Positions 26,885-35,564 are shown, counted from the first letter of the stretch. The stretch: 64,000 nucleotides of DNA from Streptomyces sp. NBC_01549 (GCF_026339955.1 NZ_JAPEPW010000004.1:248001-312000); one strand, 5' to 3'. Numbers and translations: made by a program. The notes: generated by a model from the sequence alone, not told the origin.

Positions 26885-27028
26885 AGGCGCCCTGGGTGGC
26901 ACCGGCGGGTCGAGCCCGCCCTCTCGAACTGCGCCTGCACTTCGTCTGACAGGCCGGGCGGTGGTGCCGAACACCGACTTCGACCGTGTCCAGCTGGATG
27001 TCATGGGGCCGTTCGGTCAGGCCGTGCT

Positions 27029-27133
27029 GTGCTGCGCTGGTTCCGCGCATGCGGATGTGTGCACCGCCTGGCCCGCGACGCCGGGGTCTCCCAGGCCATC
27101 GGCTACCGCCACCTCCACGGAATCTGGACGTGA
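27029..27133 (+). pseudogene. IS5-type transposase helix-turn-helix relic
   Basis: VLRWFRACGCVHRLARDAGV then SQAIGYRHLHGIWT and stop. This is the N-terminal helix-turn-helix segment found in Streptomyces IS5-group transposases (LARD.GVS..T.YRYLHEG). No catalytic core remains. Confidence 0.6.
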
Positions 27134-27468
27134 TCAACGCTGGGAAAACCTCACTGCACCTCAACTGCTCCCCCTCCAGACGAAGCAGCGTACGCAGGGG
27201 CTCGGTTCGCGGGTTCGCGAGACTGCTACGAGTCGCGACGCGCCGGCCGGGGAGCACAGCGCGAATCCCCGGTGTGAGCAGACGGCAGCCCACCCGCCGC
27301 TCAGCGGGCTGATCAGGCGGACGTTCCCGCGGGCATCGGCACGCCGTGTGACGATCGGCAGGGACGATTAACGGACGTTTTCTTCACCGGTGATTAGGTT
27401 CTTTTCGGCGCAATCGGAAGCTGATTTTCCGGTGAGAACTTGTGCGTCCCTGACACAGGAGACCCCCC
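27134..27468. other. Upstream region of the FAD oxidase
   Basis: No gene seen. An AT-richer patch near 27365-27450 probably holds the promoter of the FAD oxidase gene. Confidence 0.4.
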
Positions 27469-28887
27469 ATGAGCGTGTCAACAGAACCCCACACCTACTC
27501 CGGCTTCCCCACCGACTTCCGCGGCGCGGTACTACGGCCCGGCGACGATCAGTACGACGCGGCGCGTGCCCTGTATCAGGGCCGTGCCGCCGACGAGGGC
27601 CCCGCGCTGATCGCGCAGTGCGCCGACGAGGATGACGTCGCGACCGTGCTGCGCTACGCCTCCGCACACGCCATACCGGTGGCCGTGCGCGGCGGCGGGC
27701 ATGGTTCCGACGGCTATGCGATGCCCGGTGGCGCATTGGTCATTGATCTCTCGGCGATGCGGGCGGTCACCGTCGACCCGGAGACCCGGGTGATACGGGC
27801 CCAACCGGGCGTCAAGCTGGGCGAGATGGACGCCGCCGCACAGCAGCACGGCCTGGCCGTACCCGCCGGGACGGTCAGCAGCACCGGCGTCGCCGGGCTG
27901 ACTCTGGGCGGCGGCATCGGGTACCTGATGCGCCGCTACGGCGCCACCGTCGACAATCTGCTGGCCTGCGACGTGATCACCGTGGACGGCCGCAAGGTCC
28001 GCGCCGACGAGACCGAGAACCCCGAGCTGTTCTGGGCGCTGCGCGGCGGGGGCGGCAACTTCGGGGTCGTCACCTCGCTCGAGTACCGCGCGCACCCGGT
28101 CGGCCCCGACGTCGTTGCAGGACAGCTGATCTTCCCGTTCGACCAGGCCGCCGACGTCCTCGGCAAGCTATCGGCGCACCTGGCCACAGCCCCGCGGGAG
28201 CTGGGCCTGCTGGTCGCGATCGCTGATGCTCCCCCGCTGCCGATGCTGCCCGAGGAGGTGCACGGGAAGCCGGTGCTGATTCTCGTCGTGGTCTACACCG
28301 GGGAGCCCACCACGGCTCATGAGGTCGTCGAGCCGCTCGCCGCACTCGGCCAACCGCTCGCCAACCTGGTCGCGAAGACCACATGGGTCCAGGCGAACAG
28401 CATGCTCGACGCCGTCGCCCCCTACGGCATGCGTATGAACCTGCGTGGTGGGTACCTGCCGACTCTGTCCGCCGGCGCTGTCGACGTGCTGCTGGAGAAC
28501 GTTGTCGCCCTGCCGTCGAACCCCGGCGTCATCTACTCGATCAACATCTCGTTCATGGGCGGCGCGATCTCCGAGGATGTCGACGAGGACGCCATGGCCT
28601 TCTCCCGTACGGGAGCCGCCTGGCTGTGGGAAGCAATCTGCAAGTGGGACGCGCCCGAGTACGACGCGCAGTACGACGAGTGGGCCACGACCCTCACCGA
28701 GGCGATGCGGCCGCACGCACTGACGAACGGTTACGCCAACCTCACCGACGACCTGGGCGAAGAGTGGCGGCGCGGAGTGCACGGCAGCAAGGCCAAGCAC
28801 CAGCGGCTGCGTTCGATCAAGGCTGCCTGGGACCCTCACAACATGCTCCGCTTCAACAAGAACATCGCCCCTGAGACCACCGACTGA
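27469..28887 (+). CDS. FAD-binding oxidase, BBE/6-hydroxynicotine-oxidase type
   Basis: The 472-residue protein has a PCMH-type FAD domain with VRGGGHGSDGYAMPGG (residues about 75-90), where the His is the usual site of covalent 8-alpha flavin linkage. The SSTGVAGLTLGGGIGYLMRR loop and ALRGGGGNFGVVTSLEY follow. The C-terminal BBE segment ends AAWDPHNMLRFNKNIAP, with the typical DP.N.FR.N.NI. Such oxidases act on amines, alcohols or sugars, making H2O2. The start ATG 27469 follows AGGAGACCCCCC. It is a single plus-strand gene amid minus-strand ones, with no other family gene beside it. Confidence 0.9.
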   Translation: MSVSTEPHTYSGFPTDFRGAVLRPGDDQYDAARALYQGRAADEGPALIAQCADEDDVATVLRYASAHAIPVAVRGGGHGSDGYAMPGGALVIDLSAMRAVTVDPETRVIRAQPGVKLGEMDAAAQQHGLAVPAGTVSSTGVAGLTLGGGIGYLMRRYGATVDNLLACDVITVDGRKVRADETENPELFWALRGGGGNFGVVTSLEYRAHPVGPDVVAGQLIFPFDQAADVLGKLSAHLATAPRELGLLVAIADAPPLPMLPEEVHGKPVLILVVVYTGEPTTAHEVVEPLAALGQPLANLVAKTTWVQANSMLDAVAPYGMRMNLRGGYLPTLSAGAVDVLLENVVALPSNPGVIYSINISFMGGAISEDVDEDAMAFSRTGAAWLWEAICKWDAPEYDAQYDEWATTLTEAMRPHALTNGYANLTDDLGEEWRRGVHGSKAKHQRLRSIKAAWDPHNMLRFNKNIAPETTD

Positions 28888-29040
28888 TCGCATACCGACT
28901 GAGCGTCACACCAGCGGCCCGGCATGTCGCTCCGGCCCTTGCCTCATACCGGCGGGGCAACTCCCCGGTCTCCGCAGCAATCCGTCCGTAGACCTCAACG
29001 CAGATCTTTCGGTGACGCGGCATCGTCTTGCAGACCCTCC
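28888..29040. other. Gap after the FAD oxidase
   Basis: No gene seen between the FAD oxidase stop and the large imperfect inverted repeat at 29045-29102. Confidence 0.4.
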
Positions 29041-29044
29041 ATCA

Positions 29045-29102
29045 CGGCCTTTGGTTGATCAACGTGTTTCCTGGTGGAAACACACGATCAAGCAGAGGCC
29101 GT
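29045..29102. repeat. Imperfect inverted repeat, about 27-bp arms
   Basis: ACGGCCTTTGGTTGATC...GTGTTTCC, then TGGT, then the near-complement through AGGCCGT. Only a few mismatches occur. It may be a convergent terminator between the FAD oxidase and the M24 gene, or a palindromic end of a lost mobile element. Confidence 0.6.
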
Positions 29103-29273
29103 CTCGATGTCCGGCGAAGGGCGAGCCCCACCCATAAACGATCTTGATGGGACTCGAAGGCCGATCTCGGTCGGCCGGCGCTTTCCACCACGCAAGGCGG
29201 AGAGCAAGGTGCCGGCCGGCCGTGTGAGGTCCCCTCGTAACGCAAAGGTCCGTGCCCAGCGGGCCAGTCGAGG

Positions 29274-29336
29274 GTGACGGCTCACAAGTAGCGGAAGTTC
29301 GAGGCGGAGTTCCGTGAGGGTGTTGTGCCGATCTGA
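29274..29336 (+). pseudogene. IS3-family OrfA N-terminal relic
   Basis: VTAHK, stop, RKFEAEFREGVVPI, stop. The segment RKF.AEFREG.V is the start of IS3-type OrfA. Two stop codons within 20 codons show decay. Confidence 0.5.
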
Positions 29337-29399
29337 CTCACGGGAGCAATCTGCGGCCCACGGCCACGTGAACCAACGGGCTTGGGACAGCCCCGTCGG

Positions 29400-30800
29400 T
29401 CAGAGGTCAGCAGAGTCGTTGCGGTGGCTGGACCGGGTCCCGGCAACCGTGTTCAGATGCGACTGGGAGTCACGCTCGGTCGACAACGGTCCCGAGACGG
29501 TGAAGTAACGCCGCCCGGCAACAAGAAGCTCCTCCGCGGGGAATTTGGTGATCACCTCGCACCCGTCCGCGGTCACCACGAGCTCCTCCTCGATCCGGGC
29601 CGCGCCCCAACCGTCCTTTGACGGCCAGTAGGTCTCCAGCGCGAACACCATGCCCTCTTCGAGTACCTCGGGGTGCTCGAGGGACACCAGTCTGGAGAAC
29701 ACCGGCTTCTCCCAGATCGACAGCCCGACACCATGGCCGTACTGAAGCGCGAAGGCCGCTTCCTCGTCGGGGAACCCGAACTCCTGCGCCGTCGGCCACA
29801 CCGACACGATGTCGGCCGTCGTGGCTCCGGGCCGGACGAGGCTGATCGCTTCGTCCATGTACTCACGGCAGCGCGTGTAGGCGTCGCGTTGGGCGGAAGA
29901 AGCACTGCCGACAGCAAACGTGCGGTAGTAGCACGTGCGATAGCCGTTATAGCTGTGCAGAATGTCGAAGAACGCCGGATCCCCGGGCCGCACGATGCGG
30001 TCCGAGAAGACGTGGGGGTGTGGCGCACACCGCTCCCCGGAGATCGCGTTGACGCCTTCGACGAACTCCGAGCCGAGGTCGTAGAGCGTCTTGGCCACCA
30101 CACCCACGCACTCGTTCTCGCGCACACCCGGCCGGAGAAACTCATAGAGGTTCTCGTAGGCGGCGTCGACCATCGAGCAAGCATGGGTGAGCAGATGGAT
30201 CTCGTCACGTGTCTTGATGCGTCGGGCCTCCAGGAACACCTGCTGGCCGTCGACCACCGTGATGCCCGCGTTCTGCAGGGCCATCAGGACCGGGAGTTCG
30301 ATGACGTCGACGCCGAGCGGCTCGTCCAGGAGCCCATAGAGCTCGAGTTCGCGCTTGATCTTCCGGGCGACGGAGTCGGCCATCCCGACCAGAGGGTTGA
30401 TGGCGCCACGCAAGGTCGAGATGCCGGCGCGAGCGCCGCTCGGGTTACGGGCATCGGCCCCGTGATGGGCTCCGTGCGGGTCACCGTCCGCGTGGGCTTT
30501 CGAGTAGTCCAACCACGGGTTGTACAGCTGGTGGTGCTTGGCGGCTGAACCGAAGTCCCAGACTATCGGTTCACCTCCCCTGACCAGCAGGGAGAACCGG
30601 ATCATCTTGTCGATTGCCCAGGTGCCGATGTGGGTCGAGGTCATGTAGCGGATGTTGGAGAAGTCGAAGGCCAGGACCGCACCGAGGTCGGACCGCTCCA
30701 ACGACTCACGGAGACGGGTCAGCCGCTCGTCGCGAAGCCTGTTCATGTCGACGCGGGTTTCCCAGTCGACCGCGTTCGGTCCAAACGTCGGAATCGCCAT
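29400..30800 (-). CDS. M24 peptidase/creatinase-fold protein
   Basis: The 466-residue protein has an N-terminal creatinase domain (LERSDLGAVLAFDFSNIRYM) and a C-terminal pita-bread domain. Expected metal ligands can be traced partly: FFDILHSYNGYRTCYYRT has a single Asp, LQYGHGVGLSIWEKP has the His, and EEGMVFALETYW and ARIEEELVV have Glu residues. The second Asp of the usual pair is replaced by Asn or Tyr, as in DddP or creatinase-type non-peptidases. I choose ATG 30800 (MAIPTFGPNAVDWE). It follows the XRE-cupin gene, with an operator-like dyad between. Confidence 0.85.
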   Translation of the reverse strand: MAIPTFGPNAVDWETRVDMNRLRDERLTRLRESLERSDLGAVLAFDFSNIRYMTSTHIGTWAIDKMIRFSLLVRGGEPIVWDFGSAAKHHQLYNPWLDYSKAHADGDPHGAHHGADARNPSGARAGISTLRGAINPLVGMADSVARKIKRELELYGLLDEPLGVDVIELPVLMALQNAGITVVDGQQVFLEARRIKTRDEIHLLTHACSMVDAAYENLYEFLRPGVRENECVGVVAKTLYDLGSEFVEGVNAISGERCAPHPHVFSDRIVRPGDPAFFDILHSYNGYRTCYYRTFAVGSASSAQRDAYTRCREYMDEAISLVRPGATTADIVSVWPTAQEFGFPDEEAAFALQYGHGVGLSIWEKPVFSRLVSLEHPEVLEEGMVFALETYWPSKDGWGAARIEEELVVTADGCEVITKFPAEELLVAGRRYFTVSGPLSTERDSQSHLNTVAGTRSSHRNDSADL

Positions 30801-30890
30801 CACAAGTCCTTTGCCAAGCGCACAGTCGCGGATATGGGAGACGCACGCGCACCGCCTGCATTCGACCTGATACACGCGCGTTCAGTATTA

Positions 30891-30905
30891 CTGAACACCT
30901 GAAGA
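30891..30905. promoter_or_regulatory. Perfect palindrome upstream of the M24 gene
   Basis: TTCAGTATTACTGAA, arms of seven and a single central T, 90 bases before the M24 start. A 13/15 match stands at 31667-31681, upstream of the XRE gene itself. Probable operator of the XRE-cupin protein. Confidence 0.65.
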
Positions 30906-30941
30906 GCAAGCGGCGTCAACTCCCGCTGAGCAGCGGGGTCG

Positions 30942-31586
30942 TTACGAGCGGCCTCCTCGCCGTGTGTCAGTGGGGTGACAGGTGGGGATCGCGCCCTCGG
31001 TTCCCGACGCACCGTGGCCGGCGACCACATGCCACAGGCCACTCGCCGGCTCGTCGCTCTCGTTCACGTACAAGTGAGGAACTGCAGAGTCGAAGCTGAT
31101 GGACGAGCCGGGTTCGAGGCTGTAGGTCTCGAACCCGAGGCGGACGGTCAGGCGCCCCGACATCAGAAAGCCGTACTCCCGCCCATGGTGACTCATCAAC
31201 CCTCCGTTCGTGGAGGAGCTGCTGCCAGGTGGGTAGGTCACCAGCAGTGCATTGACAAACGGGTCGGGGCTGGGCGTAAGCCGCTCCCAGGTGACGCCGC
31301 TGTCCATCACGAGCACAGCTCGTTCGTCGGGCGCCACAAGAGGCGACGTGGGAGTCGCCGGTGGGCCGGGACTGTGCTCCGCCCCCGGTACGGCGAGGAG
31401 CTGGTCGAACGAGATCGAGAGTTCCGACACCAGGGAGTAGAGGGTGGCGACCGAGGGTTCCGAGTGCCCGTTCTCGATCTGGGACAACATGCTCGGTGAG
31501 ATGCCGACGCGGCGACTCAACTCGCGAACGCTGAGCTTGGCCGCAGTGCGAGCGGTGCGCAAGCGAGCGCGTGCTTCGGGTTCCAC
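30942..31586 (-). CDS. XRE-family regulator with C-terminal cupin
   Basis: The 214-residue protein has an N-terminal helix-turn-helix (LSVRELSRRVGISPSMLSQI, ENGHSEPSVATLYSLV) and a C-terminal cupin_2 sensor (HHGREYGFLMSGRLTVRLG, SLEPGSSISFDSAVPHLYVN). This pair is typical of PuuR-like repressors that sense a small metabolite. The GTG at 31586 has AGGAGGG nine bases upstream. It is transcribed toward the M24 gene, and two matching palindromes flank the gene, so autoregulation together with control of the M24 gene is likely. Confidence 0.9.
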   Translation of the reverse strand: MEPEARARLRTARTAAKLSVRELSRRVGISPSMLSQIENGHSEPSVATLYSLVSELSISFDQLLAVPGAEHSPGPPATPTSPLVAPDERAVLVMDSGVTWERLTPSPDPFVNALLVTYPPGSSSSTNGGLMSHHGREYGFLMSGRLTVRLGFETYSLEPGSSISFDSAVPHLYVNESDEPASGLWHVVAGHGASGTEGAIPTCHPTDTRRGGRS

Positions 31587-31666
31587 GGGTCCGTTCCCTC
31601 CTCGATTCCGGCATGCGGTCTACGGGCGGTCGTTTGTTCGGCGTCGGACGCTGCCCGAGACTGATG

Positions 31667-31681
31667 TGCAGTAATACTAAA
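31667..31681. promoter_or_regulatory. Second XRE-type operator
   Basis: TGCAGTAATACTAAA, whose complement differs at two of 15 positions from the perfect dyad at 30891. It lies about 80 bases upstream of the XRE start and just before the VOC relic. Confidence 0.6.
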
Positions 31682-31700
31682 CACGTCAGGAGGGTGTGAG

Positions 31701-32096
31701 ATGCCTGCTGGTGGATTGCCGGGTCTGCGCAGTGGTAACCGTCCAGGAACCACCGTGCCCGATCTCGACGCCGCGCCCCGGTTCTTCGTCGACGTTCTGG
31801 GCGCCGAGGGCTGCTACGTCCTCGGTCCCATCGAGGCCGAGGACGACTGGGTGGAGACTCATCCGGGAGTGGCCACGTTGACGGCTTCGAGGCCGCCCTT
31901 GCTCACCTCATCTCGCATGGCATCCAGATCATGTGTGAGCCGACGGTGCGCACGACAGGCCCGGCGCAGGTCAGACCCGGATCTGCCGCTTGCCCCCTGG
32001 GAGCTCCGGCCAGAGCTCGTCGGATATCCCGGTGGGAAGGGCTGTGAACGGCACACGCCCAGGCGCCTGTGGGATCCGCGGAACCCGAACACCTGA
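31701..32096 (+). pseudogene. VOC-family (glyoxalase-fold) gene with internal deletion
   Basis: The start reads TVPDLDAAPRFFVDVLGAEG and EAEDDWVETHPGV, then about 60 residues are missing. The next homologous part is in another frame (VDGFEAALAHLISHGIQIMC, EPTVRTTGPAQ), and the end returns to the first frame (ELRPELVGYPGGKGCER). It is a paralogue of the intact VOC gene at 38676-39188 (TVPDLDQAHAWLVDVLGCE, ELVSYPGGKAFDR). It sits divergent from the XRE regulator and behind its operator. Confidence 0.8.
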
Positions 32097-32121
32097 GGGA
32101 GTGGCGGAACGTCGGCCCGGC

Positions 32122-32883
32122 CTATGAGGCTCGCTTCACGAACGTCACCTCGACATGGGTGCCGGTCCGCGCTGTGCTCATGACCTCGACCGTGCGGTCC
32201 TGACACACTCGAAGCGCGCAAGGGTGACTGTCGACGTACCCGAGATACAACCCGGGGGCGGGGAGGGTGAACTCGTACGAGATCAGCAACTGTCCCTCAT
32301 CGCCAACGACCGCCGGAAGGGCGAAAGAGACTCCCAGCAGGTCAGCGGCCAATTCGACGTCGCCGTCGAAGATCAGCCGGCGGATGCGCGTTGATGAGAT
32401 CGGCTCACGGGCAGAGCCCCACGTGACGAGCGGGACCACCCGGGTGCTCAGCTCGGGGTGCTGCTCGAAAGTGGTTGTCGTCCCGGCGCCCCGGGCGCCG
32501 AATCGAAAGCCCTGGCCGACACTGACGAACTCCGCACCAAGCTGGTCGACAACGACACCTTCGACGAAGTCTTCGGCGGGGACCCGCGACCAGGCCTGGT
32601 CGAACGGGACGATCGCCACGCGCCGGATCCCCAGGCTGCAAAGCTTCTGGAGCTTCCGTCGGCGATCGCTCAGCAGGCTCGGTACCTGGCGCGGCTTGAG
32701 CACCTGCATCGGGTGCGGGTCAAATGTGAGCACCGTGTCGCACCCGTGGAGGACCTGACGGTGACCGAGGTGAACACCGTCGAAGGTCCCGATCGCAACT
32801 TTGGCGCGCGAGCGCGCTCCACGGTTGCGGCGACCACCAGCGCCCCGTTTCCCGTGGGGTACCTCGATGCTGAGGACCTCCAT
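32122..32883 (-). CDS. RibF-type FMN adenylyltransferase lacking kinase motif
   Basis: The 253-residue protein carries the nucleotidyl-transferase signature of RibF ([10 protein letters not shown] at about 31-40, then [27 protein letters not shown] and SSTRIRRLI). It should join AMP to FMN to make FAD. The riboflavin-kinase half is unusual: it is only about 70 residues and lacks the GFPTAN motif, reading instead [16 protein letters not shown]. It may therefore be an adenylyltransferase only. The start is ATG 32883. It is divergent from an SDR gene and may supply FAD for the flavin enzymes here. Confidence 0.8.
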   Translation of the reverse strand: MEVLSIEVPHGKRGAGGRRNRGARSRAKVAIGTFDGVHLGHRQVLHGCDTVLTFDPHPMQVLKPRQVPSLLSDRRRKLQKLCSLGIRRVAIVPFDQAWSRVPAEDFVEGVVVDQLGAEFVSVGQGFRFGARGAGTTTTFEQHPELSTRVVPLVTWGSAREPISSTRIRRLIFDGDVELAADLLGVSFALPAVVGDEGQLLISYEFTLPAPGLYLGYVDSHPCALRVCQDRTVEVMSTARTGTHVEVTFVKRAS

Positions 32884-32916
32884 CACCCCTCCCTCCTTCA
32901 ACCTCAGAGCAGACTG

Positions 32917-32931
32917 GGCGCATTATGCGCC
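32917..32931. promoter_or_regulatory. Perfect palindrome in divergent promoter
   Basis: GGCGCATTATGCGCC, seven-base arms about one central T, between the divergent RibF-like and SDR starts. A candidate shared operator. Confidence 0.5.
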
Positions 32932-33073
32932 TCGCACCGTTACCCGTTCGGAAGGTGCGAGATGGCCCGACAGTCCGTGTGTGAACCCTGCGTTAACCGC
33001 GCTTGCAGTGGCCTCAGCGCTTCAGATCCACTCTCCTCAGTAAGGAATGAACTGCTGACTGGAGGAGCCCGAC

Positions 33074-33883
33074 ATGGCTGCAGGTTGGAACTTGGATGGC
33101 CGCACTGCTTTCGTGACCGGTGGTAGTCGAGGGCTGGGCTTCGCCATCGCGCAGGCGCTGCTCGAACGTGGCGCCAAGGTGGCGATCGCAGCCAGGGACG
33201 AAGCAGCCGTCAAGGCTGCGGCCGGTCGTCTCACCGCTGGAGCCGGCGCCGCGGACGTGCTCCCCGTCGTCGCGGACGTCACCGACGCGGATTCCGTCAA
33301 CAGCGCGCTGGCAGAGGTGCACGCGTGGCAGGGCAGCCTTGACATCCTCGTGAACAACGCAGGGCCGCAGCTCGCGCCGTCCCCCCTGGACAAGGTCGAC
33401 GAGAAGGTCATCGCATCGGCCTTCGACACGAAGCTGATCGGGTTCCTTCGCGTCTCGCAGGCCGCTCTCCCGTTCCTGAGCCGGACTGGCAGCGGCAACA
33501 TCGTCAATGTTGCCGGCGCGACTGCACACGCGGTGATTCCCAACACCGGTCCTACGGGCATCGTGAATGCGGGCGTGGTCGCGCTCACGAGCTACCTGGC
33601 GACCGAGGCGGCTCCCAGCAACATCCGGGTAAACGCGATCTCTCCCGGGATGACGAAGACCGAGGGCTGGCTCACCAAGACCGAGGCCATGGGCAAGCAG
33701 CAGGGCAAGAGCGCCGAAGAGGTTCGGGCAGGTATGGCCAAGGGGCTTGGCATTCGCCTCGACCGCTGGGCCGAGCCCACCGAAATCGGCGCCGCGGCGG
33801 CGTTCCTGGCGTCCGACGACGCCTCCTACGTGACCGGTCAGGTGCTGCGCGTCGACGGCGGTCTGACGAAGCCCGTCGCCTGA
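33074..33883 (+). CDS. SDR-family protein without the usual YxxxK
   Basis: The 269-residue protein binds a nicotinamide cofactor by sequence (TGGSRGLGFAIAQALLERGA; NNAG at about residue 95). At the catalytic position, however, it reads HAVIPNTGPTGIVNAGVVAL instead of YxxxK, so the normal SDR proton relay is absent. The C-terminal TGQVLRVDGGL is standard. The start ATG 33074 has GGAGGAG upstream. A group of SDR relatives with this change exists, and its chemistry is unclear. A strong hairpin at 33901 ends the gene. Confidence 0.85.
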   Translation: MAAGWNLDGRTAFVTGGSRGLGFAIAQALLERGAKVAIAARDEAAVKAAAGRLTAGAGAADVLPVVADVTDADSVNSALAEVHAWQGSLDILVNNAGPQLAPSPLDKVDEKVIASAFDTKLIGFLRVSQAALPFLSRTGSGNIVNVAGATAHAVIPNTGPTGIVNAGVVALTSYLATEAAPSNIRVNAISPGMTKTEGWLTKTEAMGKQQGKSAEEVRAGMAKGLGIRLDRWAEPTEIGAAAAFLASDDASYVTGQVLRVDGGLTKPVA

Positions 33884-33900
33884 TCGCAGGCCCCCAGGCA

Positions 33901-33938
33901 AGCGCCGTCCAAGGTCCGCACTCGCCTTGGACGGCGCT
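33901..33938. terminator. Perfect 14-bp hairpin terminator
   Basis: AGCGCCGTCCAAGG (33901-33914), ten-base loop, exact complement (33925-33938), 18 bases after the SDR stop. Confidence 0.85.
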
Positions 33939-34002
33939 CCTGCTTTGCGTGCGTGAGGGTCCGCCGAGTGCTCTGCAACATCGACACCCTGGAGTTCTGG
34001 GA

Positions 34003-34730
34003 ATGCTGATCGGAATCGTGAGCGAAGCCCGCCGCGGCGAGACGCGCGTTGCCGCGACTCCTGCCACGGTGGTCCAGCTGGTGAAGTTGGGGTACGACGT
34101 CGTGGTGGAGCCGGGTGCTGGTGCGTTGTCGAGAACCGGTCCTTCATCTCCGTGATCGCCGGCGGGTTCGGCATCGAGGCCGGCCCGGCCGACGACAAGG
34201 ACTACGGCGAGCACCGCGAGATCACTGCCGAGGGGGTCGCCGAGCTCCTCGGGTCGGCCGACTCGGTGATCATCACTCCCGGCTACGGCATGGCCGTGGC
34301 TCAGGCCCAGTACGGCGTCGCCGAGCTGACCCGCAGACTCAGGGACCGGGACGTCAACGTGCGCTTCGGCATCCACCCGGTCGCGGGCCGGCTGCCGGGC
34401 CACATGAACGTCCTGCTTGCCGAGGCCAAGGTCCCCTACGACATCGTGCTGGAGATGGACGAGATCAACGACGACTTCGACGACGCCACCGTCGTCCTCG
34501 TCATCGGCGCCAACGACACCGTCAATCCCGCCGCCACCGAGGACCCGGACTCACCCATCGCCGGCATGCCCGTCCTCCAGGTCTGGAACGCCGAGAACGT
34601 CATCGTCTTCAAACGCTCCATGGCCTCCGGGTACGCCGGCGTCCAGAACCCGCTCTTCTACCGCGAGAACTCCGCCATGCTCTTCGGCGACGCCAAGGAC
34701 CGCGTCGACGACATCCTCCGAGTCCTCTGA
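34003..34730 (+). pseudogene. Transhydrogenase pntA start fused by deletion to pntB end
   Basis: From ATG 34003, 43 codons match the NAD-binding start of the proton-translocating transhydrogenase alpha subunit ([20 protein letters not shown], then [11 protein letters not shown]). Near 34130 the sequence changes, in another frame, to [18 protein letters not shown] and continues as the NADP-binding domain III of the beta subunit ([49 protein letters not shown]) to TGA at 34730. Most of PntA and all PntB membrane helices are missing, so no proton pump can form. The 192-codon domain III frame could still be translated from ATC/GTG codons. Confidence 0.85.
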
Positions 34731-34841
34731 TACCTGGGCGAGGACGCATCAGTGACGCATCGCGGCGCGGCAAGGCCGACATGCCAGGAACAGGGCGCGC
34801 CGTTTTCGACAAACAGACCGCAACGAAGTGAGAGGACTCAG

Positions 34842-35564
34842 ATGGCGAACAGCGTGGACAGCGTCTGGAGCGGCGGCGTGGAGCAAGAAGTGGTCGGTGC
34901 TGTCAGCGTCTTGACCATTCACAATGGCGAGCGGAACCTGCTGAACCCAGGCATCCTCACCGACATCCGCACCCGACTGCAGGAGTGTGACGACAACCCG
35001 GACATCCGCGCCGTCCTGCTCACCGGCGCAGGTGAGACCTTCTGCGGCGGTCTCGACATCGCTCCCATCAAAGCAGGTGCAGACCCAGCTCTGTTCGGCA
35101 AGGCGTTGATGGAGACCCTCCGGATTTTCCCTCGTCTGGGTTTGTCTGTCGCGGCTGCTGTCAACGGCGACGCGCTCGCCGGGGGCGCCTCGTTCGTCGC
35201 GGCGTGCGACTTCGCTGTCGCGGTGGACAGTGCGCGAATCGGCACGGTGGAGGTCGGCGCCGGGATGTGGCCCATGATCGCGCAAGTGCCCATTATCCAT
35301 CGGCTCGGGCCGCGCCTGGCGATCGAGAACATAGGTTCCGGCGAGCCGTTCACCGCCGAGAGGGCCCGCGAGGTCGGTCTCGTGCAGGCCGTGGTCGAGA
35401 CCGGCCGAGCAGCTGTGGTCGCCCGGGAGTGGCTCGACAACGCACTGAGGGCGACCGGCGCAGGTGCCGCTGGCCGTCGCTCCCTCTACGAGTTCGCATC
35501 GATGTCATACGACGACGCGCTTGACGCGTCGCTGCCACGTTTCATCGAGCTTTTCGACCACTGA
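34842..35564 (+). CDS. Enoyl-CoA hydratase/isomerase-family protein
   Basis: The 240-residue crotonase-fold protein shows the oxyanion-hole segment FCGGLDIAPIKAG (residues about 66-78) and AAVNGDALAGGASFVAACDF (about 105-125). The Glu pair of classic hydratases is not clear at the second site (VEVGAGMWP has one Glu), so a different crotonase reaction is possible. The ATG 34842 follows GAGAGGAC; a longer frame to 34752 is rejected. It lies after the transhydrogenase scar and probably belongs to the CoA part of the catabolic set. Confidence 0.85.
   Translation: MANSVDSVWSGGVEQEVVGAVSVLTIHNGERNLLNPGILTDIRTRLQECDDNPDIRAVLLTGAGETFCGGLDIAPIKAGADPALFGKALMETLRIFPRLGLSVAAAVNGDALAGGASFVAACDFAVAVDSARIGTVEVGAGMWPMIAQVPIIHRLGPRLAIENIGSGEPFTAERAREVGLVQAVVETGRAAVVAREWLDNALRATGAGAAGRRSLYEFASMSYDDALDASLPRFIELFDH

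Noticed and set aside
29045-29102. IS200/IS605-type element end
   Set aside because: No tyrosine transposase or TnpB-like frame nearby; kept only as an imperfect inverted repeat.
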